DNA from: Candidatus Cloacimonetes bacterium HGW-Cloacimonetes-2
Lineage (GTDB): Bacteria; Cloacimonadota; Cloacimonadia; Cloacimonadales; Cloacimonadaceae
NCBI GenBank assembly: GCA_002842035.1
Contig: PHBP01000009.1
Span: 46,831-110,830 of the forward strand
Reading direction: 5' to 3'
DNA: 64,000 nt
Below the pieces are notes generated by a model. The model had not been told where the DNA came from, did no database searches, and saw only the letters and a list, made by a program, of their open reading frames with translations. Each line of letters starts with the position of its first letter. The first letter of the stretch is position 1. Both the position numbers and the translations under genes were made by a program. Shown piece by piece: positions 1-8,222 of the stretch.

Positions 1-2418
1 CAAAGCGGTGCCACAGCCTCATTTGGCTCTGCTCACTATCTGAATTTTGTAGGGGGTAGGATACAAAATCCCGTTTGCTACAGTCAGACGATCAATTTCT
101 ACAACGTAAAGATTGATAAGACAGCCAATTTTGTCCAGTTTAGCGGCTCAGAAGCCAATACAAACTACTTCAAATATGCCGGAACGCTTAATCTGGTAAG
201 CGGTAACAACCTCAGATTGATAGATTATACTACCTGCAACGGTGGTAATACTGTGATCAATGGGACCCTGATCATAAACAGCAATAATCCTGTCTCATTC
301 GTGACTCTCAATCACAACGGCACTATCAATCATCAGGGAGGAAACCTCTCAGTTAGTTCTGGTTTCACCAGGGGAACCAGTTCCATCCTCAATCTGTCTG
401 GTGGAGAATTCAAGATCAATAGCCCCTATTCCGGAACTCTCTACTGGCTGAGCGGTACTACCAATATCACAGGCGGCAGCCTGGTCTTTGCCAACAACGG
501 TATGCAACTGGGTACCGGATGCACCTTTAGCCAGAGCGCTGGAAGCGTTAAGATTGGCTACAACTTCCGGGCTGGGACTACAGACGTCTTCCAGCCTGCT
601 GGTGGCAGCTTTGAATTCATCGGAAGCCGCAATGGCAGCGTCGAGCTCGCCTCCGGATGCCGGTTCTATAATCTGGTGATCAACAAGACTTCGCTCGATT
701 ACACTCTTAGTAACAGCAGCAATGTCCTGGTAAACAACGATTTGGTCGTCCAGAGCGGTGTCTTTGCACCAGCTACAACCTATACATGCACGATCGCCCG
801 GGACGTCCTGATTAGCGGAGGCAGGCTGGATGCCGGCGGATTAAACCAGCTCCTGGCAGTGGGTAGAAACTGGCAAAACACTGCCGGTCCGGATGCTTTC
901 ACCGAAGGCAGTGGCATAGTAGAATTCTATAGCTACCTGATGAGCGTCATCGGTAGCGAGACCTTCAACAAGCTAAATATCAGCAAGGGCTACACCTACA
1001 CCCAGAGAGCGCTTGTGCCTGATGGAGCTACGGTTGTCGCCACAACAGGTGTGGCTCTGGATTCCGGCTGTCTTGAGATCGAAGGAGGCGCAATCCTGGA
1101 TAGCGATGGTTATCTCGAGATCGATACTGATGCCGGCTTGTCCTATGCTCCGGTAAGCGGAATTGCCACTCTGCGCTTGGGTGGATACCTGGAAAATTAT
1201 AACACCACGACTTCTCAGACTGTCGGTATATACTGTAATACCAATAGCTTGATGATCCTGGATGGTGCACTGGATCAATCCATCGTCTCCGATGCGCCAT
1301 ACCTCTACGCCGGCACTTTGCAGATCATTAAACCCTCCGGGATTGCCAATATCTGGGTGCCGTTGCAATGCAAAAACGACTTCATAATCAACCAGGGTAC
1401 AGTGAATTTCCCGACTGCGGGCGGAGTGGCAGAACTCTGGGGTGACCTGATCCTGGCAGATAATGCCAGCCTCAGCTTGGCGGACGATACCCTGAAGTTC
1501 TTTGGGGGCGCAAACGCAGTCATCGATAGCTATGAAACTATCCCTGTTGCAACGGTTTACGTTACCAAGACCGCACCTGCTTATCTGGAGCTGACTCGCA
1601 ATCTGGTCTTCTCCGGCTCGGGGTCGATCACCATCAATAGCGGTGAAATGAGGCTCAATTCCTTTGATTTCACGCCTTCTGGAAACGTTAATGTCTCCAG
1701 CGGAGCCAAGCTGGTTCTGGGCGGAGGAGCTACTCTCAGGATGAGTCCGAATATGACGCTAAGTGTATGGAACACAACAAATCCGCACTCTCGTCTGGTC
1801 TCGATCGGGGAAGCGGGGAATTTTGCCAGAATCACTTGTAGAGACGGTTACTACGCGATCAATATCGAGAACTATGCGACGGTCCAGGCCAGCTATACGA
1901 TCTTTGAAAAGATGGGCACAAACGGACTCAGCCTCGGCGCACGCACCGGGCTCGATCCCGCCAATCCGCTCGATCACTGCACCTTCAGGCAGGGGATCTC
2001 AGGCGGACGACTGATCACTTCGATATCCACCGCAGTGATGAATATCCCCGATGCCGTCTTTGAAAACACTCATCCAACTACCTCAATCTACAATGTTTAC
2101 AAAGCATCCGGCGCTGCTATGACCTTCGTCAATGCCACCGGAAACTTCAGCGGCGAGGCTAATGACTATGATCCAAACAACCTGGTCACTTGGGAGACTC
2201 TGGGGCCCCCTCCCGTTCCGCAGAATATTGCAGTACAGATAGTTGGCAGCAGCATTCAAGTTACTTGGTCTGCCAGTACAGGAGCGAGTAGCTATCAGAT
2301 TTACCGCAGCCTGGATCCTTTGACAGGATGGAGCCTTATCGGCAGCACAGGCAGTCTTTCCTGGATAGATATCGCTCCACCGGAGCAAAGAGCCTTCTAC
2401 CGCGTAACTGCCGAATAA
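1..2418 (+). CDS. Large secreted repeat protein with C-terminal fibronectin type III domain (5' end outside window)
   Basis: The frame is open from base 1, so this is the last 805 codons of a larger gene; the first in-window ATG (217) is internal. The protein is rich in G, S, T, N and V, with many short beta-strand segments of the form GGxLxIxSG, typical of parallel beta-helix or filamentous-adhesin-like surface proteins. The last 70 residues or so (from about base 2203) look like a fibronectin type III domain: a VPQNIAV opening, IQVTW, YQIYRS and a final FYRVTAE. No type IX sorting domain follows; the protein ends with the FN3 strand. A strong terminator lies 14 bases after the stop. I cannot assign a ligand or enzymatic activity. 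Probable role: cell-surface or secreted structural/adhesive protein (inference). Confidence 0.8.
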   Translation, partial: QSGATASFGSAHYLNFVGGRIQNPVCYSQTINFYNVKIDKTANFVQFSGSEANTNYFKYAGTLNLVSGNNLRLIDYTTCNGGNTVINGTLIINSNNPVSFVTLNHNGTINHQGGNLSVSSGFTRGTSSILNLSGGEFKINSPYSGTLYWLSGTTNITGGSLVFANNGMQLGTGCTFSQSAGSVKIGYNFRAGTTDVFQPAGGSFEFIGSRNGSVELASGCRFYNLVINKTSLDYTLSNSSNVLVNNDLVVQSGVFAPATTYTCTIARDVLISGGRLDAGGLNQLLAVGRNWQNTAGPDAFTEGSGIVEFYSYLMSVIGSETFNKLNISKGYTYTQRALVPDGATVVATTGVALDSGCLEIEGGAILDSDGYLEIDTDAGLSYAPVSGIATLRLGGYLENYNTTTSQTVGIYCNTNSLMILDGALDQSIVSDAPYLYAGTLQIIKPSGIANIWVPLQCKNDFIINQGTVNFPTAGGVAELWGDLILADNASLSLADDTLKFFGGANAVIDSYETIPVATVYVTKTAPAYLELTRNLVFSGSGSITINSGEMRLNSFDFTPSGNVNVSSGAKLVLGGGATLRMSPNMTLSVWNTTNPHSRLVSIGEAGNFARITCRDGYYAINIENYATVQASYTIFEKMGTNGLSLGARTGLDPANPLDHCTFRQGISGGRLITSISTAVMNIPDAVFENTHPTTSIYNVYKASGAAMTFVNATGNFSGEANDYDPNNLVTWETLGPPPVPQNIAVQIVGSSIQVTWSASTGASSYQIYRSLDPLTGWSLIGSTGSLSWIDIAPPEQRAFYRVTAE

Positions 2419-2431
2419 TCAGTACTATAAG

Positions 2432-2471
2432 GTCAGAAACCCGACAATAAAACCGGGTTTCTGACTTTTTC
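2432..2471 (+). terminator. Rho-independent terminator of the FN3 surface-protein gene
   Basis: A perfect 12-bp stem (2432-2443 with 2454-2465, GTCAGAAACCCG) and a 10-nt loop are followed directly by TTTTT. It sits 14 nt after the stop at 2418. Confidence 0.9.
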
Positions 2472-2473
2472 TT

Positions 2474-2580
2474 CCTGCTTGAATTCTTATGTGATCCCCT
2501 AGTGATCCCCTAGTGATCCCCTAGTGACGACAAGGGAATCACCGGGTAAGCGCCACATAATCACCGGTAGATTCAAGGAG
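2474..2580 (+). repeat. Family A 11-bp-iteron palindromic element, copy 1
   Basis: Left flank CCTGCTTGAATTC, then three perfect units GTGATCCCCTA at 2491-2501, 2502-2512 and 2513-2523, spacer GTGACGAC at 2524-2531, and an inverted unit AAGGGAATCAC at 2532-2542. The right flank ends near GATTCAAGGAG. The third direct unit can pair with the inverted unit to form a hairpin. Confidence 0.9.
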
Positions 2581-2755
2581 AGAGAGCTGGTCAATTGCCT
2601 GCCGATATATACAAGTAATTATCAATCAACTACATAGATGATACGTAAAGATAGCTTGTGCCGACCACATATACTTAGCAGTCTAAAGTTCTGTTTGCCA
2701 ATATCCAATTTTCGCTTAGCATTATTTTAGAATATCACATTTCAGGAGATACAAA

Positions 2756-3400
2756 ATGCCAATTTTAGACGATAAAGTAATTTCAGAGGTCAAGAAACAG
2801 CTCGCGCCGATGACCAAGCCAGTGACACTCAAATTCTTTAGCCAGGATTTCGAGTGTCTTTATTGCAAGGAGACGCATCAGCTTTTGGAGGAATTGCTCA
2901 CCACGAATCCGCTTTTGAAGCTGGAGACTTATAAGTTTGAGAGTGATGAAGCAGCGGTCAAGGAATTTGGAATCGAGCAGATTCCGGCGATCGCGGTCGT
3001 GGGTGAAGAGGATTACGGGATCAGGTTTTATGGCATTCCTTCCGGTTATGAATTTACCAGCCTGCTCAATGCCATTCTGATGGTTTCGACCGGGATTGCC
3101 AAGTTGCTTCCGGAGACCAAAGCCTGGCTCGACAATCTGAAGGAAGACATTCATCTCAAGGTTTTGGTGACTCCTACCTGTCCGTATTGCCCGCCTGCCG
3201 TGATGTTGGCACAGCGCCTGGCAATGTATAGCAAGCGCGTCAAGGCAGAAATGATCGAGGTCTCTGAATTCCCTCATCTGGCACAAAAGTATGCCGTGCA
3301 AGGCGTTCCGCGGACAGTGATCAATGAAAAGGACTTTCTGGAAGGCTCTGCTCCGGAGAAGATGCTCTTGGAAAAACTGCAAAGCGTGATCAGGGGCTAG
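2756..3400 (+). CDS. Glutaredoxin-like protein disulfide oxidoreductase (PDO type)
   Basis: A 214-residue protein built from two thioredoxin folds, the usual length and plan of the protein disulfide oxidoreductase / glutaredoxin-like family. Each half has a CxxC: CLYC at residues 34-37 and CPYC at 142-145. Each half also has the expected cis-proline segment (QIPA near 77, GVPR near 185). The C-terminal CPYC is glutaredoxin-like. It probably reduces or exchanges disulfides in the cytoplasm, since no signal peptide is visible. The ATG at 2756 follows AGGAGA at good spacing. fpg starts one base after its stop, so the two are probably co-transcribed, which would suit a response to oxidative stress (inference). 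Confidence 0.85.
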   Translation: MPILDDKVISEVKKQLAPMTKPVTLKFFSQDFECLYCKETHQLLEELLTTNPLLKLETYKFESDEAAVKEFGIEQIPAIAVVGEEDYGIRFYGIPSGYEFTSLLNAILMVSTGIAKLLPETKAWLDNLKEDIHLKVLVTPTCPYCPPAVMLAQRLAMYSKRVKAEMIEVSEFPHLAQKYAVQGVPRTVINEKDFLEGSAPEKMLLEKLQSVIRG

Positions 3401-3401
3401 G

Positions 3402-4205
3402 ATGCCGGAACTTCCGGAAGTGCAGACTGTATTGGACGGTCTGGAGGCGGCGGTCAAGGATAGGATTATAGCTGATTTGGAGGGCTACTATCCGGGAACG
3501 GTACGGCTTTCGCCTGGTTTACCCCAGAGCTGTTTCCCGAGGCGTTTTGCTTCGTTTGAACGCAGGGGCAAGTATATGATCATCAGACTGGAAGGGGATT
3601 TGGCGCTGATTGTGCACCTCAGGATGACCGGGAAACTGGTCTGGGATCCCTCTCCGGGTGAGATATTACCGCACGAACGAGCGAGGATCATTTTGGATGC
3701 CGATCAGGCGGTGCATTTCATCGATATCCGCACCTTTGGCAAGATCATCCTGTGTCGTACTGAAGAAATTGCAGAATATCTGCCTGATCTGGGGCCGGAG
3801 CCGCTGAGCAATGAGTTTGACAAGGCATATTTGGCAACAGCACTGGCAAAGCGCAAAGCTCCGATCAAGAATGCGCTGCTGGATCAGAGTCTGGTGGCGG
3901 GGCTGGGCAATATCTACGTCTTGGAACTGCTTTACAGAGCAGGAATCGATCCACGAAGGGAGGCTTGCGGGCTCAGCAGCTTGCAGCTTGGCAGGATTGT
4001 CAAGCACACCAAAGAAGTCCTGGCAGAGGCCTTGGCTGCGAATGGCACCAGCGTCTCAGACTTCCGCTCCATAGATGACAAAACAGGGGAGTTTCAGAAC
4101 TTCCTGCGGGTCTATCAGAAAAATGAATGTCCCCGCGGACACAAGATCGAGGTGGTCAAACAGGCGGGACGCTCCAGCTTCTTCTGCCCTGTGTGCCAGA
4201 AGTGA
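3402..4205 (+). CDS. mutM: Formamidopyrimidine-DNA glycosylase
   Basis: Base-excision repair enzyme removing 8-oxoguanine and ring-opened purines, with AP-lyase activity. The diagnostic start MPELPEVQTV supplies the catalytic Pro2 and Glu3, and RRGKYM near 54-59 provides the conserved Lys. The helix-two-turn-helix is in the segment with GLGNIYVLELL. Length (267 aa) is typical. The C-terminal zinc finger is unusual: it reads CPRGHKI...FFCPVCQ (Cys243, His247, Cys262, Cys265), so the second Cys of the normal CxxC is missing and a His one residue later may replace it. It starts one base after the PDO stop. Confidence 0.95.
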   Translation: MPELPEVQTVLDGLEAAVKDRIIADLEGYYPGTVRLSPGLPQSCFPRRFASFERRGKYMIIRLEGDLALIVHLRMTGKLVWDPSPGEILPHERARIILDADQAVHFIDIRTFGKIILCRTEEIAEYLPDLGPEPLSNEFDKAYLATALAKRKAPIKNALLDQSLVAGLGNIYVLELLYRAGIDPRREACGLSSLQLGRIVKHTKEVLAEALAANGTSVSDFRSIDDKTGEFQNFLRVYQKNECPRGHKIEVVKQAGRSSFFCPVCQK

Positions 4206-4321
4206 CGAGCTTTTGGGGTCTGTCTGGCGAAGTGCTGAATAAGATTTGTTGACAAATCCGGCGTCTTGTCTGGACTTTCACTATTCGGTAATTGAGCTAA
4301 ATTGAGCCGAAGGAGTGAATT

Positions 4322-6538
4322 ATGAAGTACATCTCGCTGATCCTGGCGATCCTGTTTGTTTCGATACTGGCGGCTAATCCCCGGGGTATGACCACTGCTC
4401 CCCTGGAAGAAAGTGGAGCCACGATAATTCAAGCCACACGAGTCTATACGGATTACCAAAGTTCTGTCAAACCGTCTCCTCAGATGAGACCCAGGACTGA
4501 AGAAAGTCTAGGTTTTGAAGCAATCCTTCCGGCTCGCAGCCAGTATGGCTTGAGGTTCAATTCCCTCAGCAATCAGACCGGGCTCTACTCCAGCCTGGGC
4601 GGCTTTTCCGGCGAACTGATGACTGCTCTTGCCAAGGTGCCGCAGTGGATGAGGGCTGATCTCCAGAATACACTCCTAATGCTTACCGATGCCAAGCGGG
4701 ATATCTACGTCAATCTGATTCTGAGCGCGCAGGACCCCCTGATCGATGAGATTGCCTTTGCCATTGCGCATAGTTCACCGGAGTATCTGAATAGTGATCT
4801 GGCGCATCCTCAGCTCTTTGTGGAAAATGCCAGCTACCTCTACAGCATCGATCAAAACCTCCAGTATGTGCAGATTATGGACTATGGCACTCACGAGGCA
4901 AATCCCAGTTATTACAGCACTACCAAGTATAAAAGGCTCGACGCCAATGGAGTCCTGGAAGAGATCGAAGTGCCTTATGAGATCTATTATTGGTACGTCG
5001 TGCATCCCAGATTGTCAGACGAGATAGCAGCTTATGTAGATCCTGCTATCGTGGAAAACAACAGCAATCACAATAACAACATCACTGCTCCTCCCACCGG
5101 AGTCTTCTGGCGCAGTTGGCTTTACACTGTTCAGGAGGGAGATTATCCCGTGCTTGCAGATACCTTGAACCAGTGCCAGACATTATTTAACAACAACGGC
5201 ACAGGTGGTGACGCGATCAGGGCAATGCAGTGGTGGATCAATCAGACTATGGGCTTTACTTCAAACAACGAGCGTCCGCACCAGCCGGTTCGTATCTACC
5301 GCAAGCATATTGGACGTTGCGGCGAGTATCAGGACTATACGGCAGCAGTCGCCAGGCTGGGCTTGATTCCTTGCACCAGCATCCTTTCTGTCTCCACGGA
5401 TCACGTCTGGAACGAGTTTTGGGAAGGCACCTGGAGGCAATGGGAGCCCGTCAATGGCTACATCGACACGCCTCTGGTCTATGAGAATGGTTGGGGCAAG
5501 ATATTTGGCAGCGTCTTTGAATGCAGATCGGACGGATATTTCAGCCCGGTCACCGAGCGCTATTCGGAAGGCAGTTGCCAGATCAGGATCAGAGTGCTGG
5601 ACAACGCAGGACAGCCAGTGGATGGCGCTAGAGTGATCCTTGCCATCTTTGAAAGCTCTCCCCGGGTCGATATGATCGGCTTTACAGGCAACGACGGCTG
5701 GGTGGTCTTTACGGTGGGAGAAAATCGTGATTATCGCGCCAGAGCAGAGACTCACTGGGGCATCTATCCTGCCATAGCCGGGACTTATGCAGCCCTGACT
5801 GCGCAATCTGTCGATGGAGAGACCTACGACTATCTCTTTACGATCGATCAACCAATGCCACAGCCAGTCTTTACCCAGATCGATCCTCCTGCCAATCAAT
5901 CCCCTGATTATTACCACGGGATCAGCTTTTCTTCCCCTGCATACTACCTGAATGGACGAGTCACCTGGGACGATATCAGTTCCCTGGGCACCTATCCCAA
6001 GTTCTATTATAAGGTTGATAGCCCCGCCTCTGTGGCAGTATTTTCGGTCAATCCGGATGATCTGCTCTTTCTGCAATATGATATGATGGCTTCGATCTTC
6101 AGTCCCTCAGCGCCACAGAGCAGCGGCACTTACAGCTTTCATATCCCGGTGGGAACCACGGACTGGTACAGTGTTATGGACAACAGCCATTTAAGCGGCA
6201 ACGCTGTCCTGGTGAGCGGAAGCTTTAGCTATCAGGATGCCTCGGTAAATAGCGACGAGCAAGTGATTCCCCCAGCGCAAATATTGCTCAGTACCTATCC
6301 CAATCCCTTTACTGACAGGCTTTCCATCAGCTATCGCCTGGCAAAAAGCCAGCCTGTGAAGCTAAGCCTATACAATCTCAGAGGCCAGCTTGTGCGGGAT
6401 TTCTACGATGGACAAGCTATTGCAGGACAGACGGATCTTGGCAATCTAAAGATCGATGATCTGCCTGCCGGAATCTACTTTGTCAGGCTTTCCACTCCAG
6501 AGGGTACCCAAACCAAGAAACTCGTCAAGATCAACTAA
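4322..6538 (+). CDS. Secreted transglutaminase/PNGase-like protein with Ig-like domain and type IX-type sorting domain
   Basis: 738 aa. Signal peptide at residues 1-18 (KYISLILAILFVSILAA). The central domain resembles the transglutaminase-like fold, closest in pattern to peptide-N-glycanases: GRCGEYQD puts a nucleophile Cys at 333, DHVWNEFW gives His361, and the WEPVN segment gives an acidic third position at Glu375 instead of the usual Asp. A carboxypeptidase-regulatory or Ig-like domain (about 418-490, VLDNAGQPVDGARV...) follows. The last 85 residues or so are a sorting/FlgD-like domain (YPNPFTDRLSISY, LYNLRGQLV, GIYFVRL, final KLVKIN). Probably exported by Sec and then a type IX-like route. 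Substrate unknown. An ABC ATPase gene follows 9 bp later but is functionally unrelated. Confidence 0.8.
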   Translation: MKYISLILAILFVSILAANPRGMTTAPLEESGATIIQATRVYTDYQSSVKPSPQMRPRTEESLGFEAILPARSQYGLRFNSLSNQTGLYSSLGGFSGELMTALAKVPQWMRADLQNTLLMLTDAKRDIYVNLILSAQDPLIDEIAFAIAHSSPEYLNSDLAHPQLFVENASYLYSIDQNLQYVQIMDYGTHEANPSYYSTTKYKRLDANGVLEEIEVPYEIYYWYVVHPRLSDEIAAYVDPAIVENNSNHNNNITAPPTGVFWRSWLYTVQEGDYPVLADTLNQCQTLFNNNGTGGDAIRAMQWWINQTMGFTSNNERPHQPVRIYRKHIGRCGEYQDYTAAVARLGLIPCTSILSVSTDHVWNEFWEGTWRQWEPVNGYIDTPLVYENGWGKIFGSVFECRSDGYFSPVTERYSEGSCQIRIRVLDNAGQPVDGARVILAIFESSPRVDMIGFTGNDGWVVFTVGENRDYRARAETHWGIYPAIAGTYAALTAQSVDGETYDYLFTIDQPMPQPVFTQIDPPANQSPDYYHGISFSSPAYYLNGRVTWDDISSLGTYPKFYYKVDSPASVAVFSVNPDDLLFLQYDMMASIFSPSAPQSSGTYSFHIPVGTTDWYSVMDNSHLSGNAVLVSGSFSYQDASVNSDEQVIPPAQILLSTYPNPFTDRLSISYRLAKSQPVKLSLYNLRGQLVRDFYDGQAIAGQTDLGNLKIDDLPAGIYFVRLSTPEGTQTKKLVKIN

Positions 6539-6547
6539 GGATTATCT

Positions 6548-7219
6548 ATGGCAACACTGCTCAAGATCAAGCTGGACAAGCTCTTCTATGAGAGCAAGGT
6601 GCTGTTGCAGGACGTTTTGATAGAAGTACAGAGCGGTGAGCGCATCCTGATCGTAGGTCAGACCGGAACAGGCAAAAGCTCACTGCTGAGTACATTGAAC
6701 CTGATGAATCAGAGCTATCAGGGTGAGATCCTCTTTCACGAAAAACCTCTGGAAAGCTACAAGCCGGAGCTTTTACGCAGCCGGATCTGTATGGTGATGC
6801 AGGAGCCCTGGTTGGAAGAAGGTACCATCAGGGAAGTACTGGATGCTCCTCTGGCTTACAGGACTCGCCAGAGCTATCGTCAAGATGGCAGGGAACAGCT
6901 TATACAAGAGCTCTTTGACAACTTCCGACTTTCGACTGCCTATCTGGACAAACCAGCTTCCCAGCTATCCGGAGGCGAAAAGCAAAGAGTTGCTCTGATC
7001 CGCGCTTTGCAGTTCCAGCCCGAAATCCTGCTCCTGGATGAGATCTCCTCTGCCTTGGATCAGGAGACTTCCGGGATCATATCGCATTGTATATTTGAGA
7101 CTTATCCCGGCACAGTGATAGCCATCTCCCACGATCCGCTCTGGCAAAGCCACTGGCAAAGGCTCTGGCGTCTGGAAGGCGGAAAGCTCAGCGACAGTAC
7201 GCAAACAGGAGGCAGATGA
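6548..7219 (+). CDS. ABC transporter ATP-binding protein, FetA/YbbL-like
   Basis: 223-aa nucleotide-binding subunit. Walker A GQTGTGKSS at residues 37-45, Q-loop Gln85, signature LSGGEKQR at 140-147, Walker B ILLLDE at 160-165 and switch His195 are all present. The next gene overlaps by ATGA and encodes a FetB/YbbM-type (UPF0014) permease, so the pair forms one transporter. E. coli FetAB has been linked to iron homeostasis and peroxide resistance; whether that holds here is inference. It lies 9 bp after the transglutaminase-like gene, so read-through from that gene is possible. Confidence 0.88.
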   Translation: MATLLKIKLDKLFYESKVLLQDVLIEVQSGERILIVGQTGTGKSSLLSTLNLMNQSYQGEILFHEKPLESYKPELLRSRICMVMQEPWLEEGTIREVLDAPLAYRTRQSYRQDGREQLIQELFDNFRLSTAYLDKPASQLSGGEKQRVALIRALQFQPEILLLDEISSALDQETSGIISHCIFETYPGTVIAISHDPLWQSHWQRLWRLEGGKLSDSTQTGGR

Positions 7220-7986
7220 TGGATATCAGTTACCTGGGACTGGGACTTTCTTTTCTGCTATTGCTCTTTCCGATCCTGATTTTCAGCCAGCTCAAGCTCA
7301 AGCTTACAGGGCAACTCTTTAATTCCTTCCTCCGAATGGTGATCCAATTGGCTGTGATCGGGCTGGTATTGCAGTTTGTATTCAATCAGGTAAATCTCTG
7401 GCTTACGCTGCTTTGGATGCTGATTATGATCACCAATGCCGTCTTCACATTGCGTAGCAGGCTAAAGTTTCAGCGTCGTATCCTGACGCCCATCCTGATA
7501 ATGGCGCTGTCGTTTACCAGCCTGATTGTGATGCCCTGGATCATCATTTTGGTCATCAAGCCTGATCCGCTTTACTCTCCGATGTTTTTGATCCCGATTT
7601 ATGGGATGGTACTGGGTAATAGTATGAATAGCTGCGCTTTGGCTCTGGAGCGTTTTGAGACCGGGCTTTCGGACAATTGGAAGGCATATCTGACCCGCCT
7701 TAGTCTCGGTGCCAGTCTTTGGGAAGCTGTCTTGCCATCCTTCAAGCGCGCAATGCAGACTTCATTGATGCCGCAACTGCTTACCATTGCATCAATTGGC
7801 GTGGTCAGCCTGCCAGGAATGATGACAGGGCAGATACTGGGCGGTTCCAGCCCGCTGGTTGCCATCAAATACCAGATGATGATTATGATCTCGATCTTTA
7901 CCAGCGTCACCCTCACGGACTATCTTGCCATCAGGATTTATCTCAGCCGTCGTTTCGACAAATACTACCTCCCCAAAGTAGATTAA
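7216..7986 (+). CDS. ABC transporter permease, FetB/YbbM (UPF0014) family
   Basis: 256-aa integral membrane protein with about six or seven hydrophobic helices. Family-typical segments include FLRMVIQLAVIGLVLQFVF near the N-terminus, PIYGMVLGNSMN, ALERF, LSLGAS in the middle, and SLPGMMTGQILGGSSPLVAIKYQ near the C-terminus. The start overlaps the ATPase stop (ATGA), which supports translational coupling and one complex. Substrate is unproven; iron export is the role proposed for E. coli FetB. Confidence 0.88.
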   Translation: MMDISYLGLGLSFLLLLFPILIFSQLKLKLTGQLFNSFLRMVIQLAVIGLVLQFVFNQVNLWLTLLWMLIMITNAVFTLRSRLKFQRRILTPILIMALSFTSLIVMPWIIILVIKPDPLYSPMFLIPIYGMVLGNSMNSCALALERFETGLSDNWKAYLTRLSLGASLWEAVLPSFKRAMQTSLMPQLLTIASIGVVSLPGMMTGQILGGSSPLVAIKYQMMIMISIFTSVTLTDYLAIRIYLSRRFDKYYLPKVD

Positions 7987-8222
7987 GATACTCATACTCA
8001 AGGATTAACTACAGGCAATATCCAGATGGATCTGTGCCCGGTGACTGCATACCCTCTGCTTAGCTTCCTGCTTGAATCCTGCATCTATCCTGCTTGAATC
8101 CTGTATGAACAGGCAGGATACGACTGTCCTGTATGCGTTTAGCAATGTTCATTTGAAGGGGAGCGCAAGGCGCAGCAGTTCAATAGCTACGGGCTAACAC
8201 ATTCATATATATGCTGATTAGC
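7987..8222. other. Convergent intergenic region with solo family A left flanks
   Basis: Between fetB-like and rng. Contains two copies of TCCTGCTTGAATCCTG (about 8066-8081 and 8088-8103), matching the left flank of family A but without the 11-bp iterons. An 8-bp inverted repeat, TATCCTGC (8086-8093) with GCAGGATA (8113-8120), could form a weak bidirectional hairpin. No T-run follows. Confidence 0.5.

Larger units (their letters stand above)
2419..2755. other. Intergenic region of 337 bp
   Basis: Holds the terminator at 2432-2471, family A repeat copy 1 (2474-2580) and an AT-rich stretch leading to the oxidoreductase gene at 2756. The Shine-Dalgarno sequence AGGAG is at about 2743. No coding potential is apparent. 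Confidence 0.7.

Noticed and set aside
2491..2542. CRISPR-like array
   Set aside because: The 11-bp units are directly abutting without spacers, and no cas genes are present.
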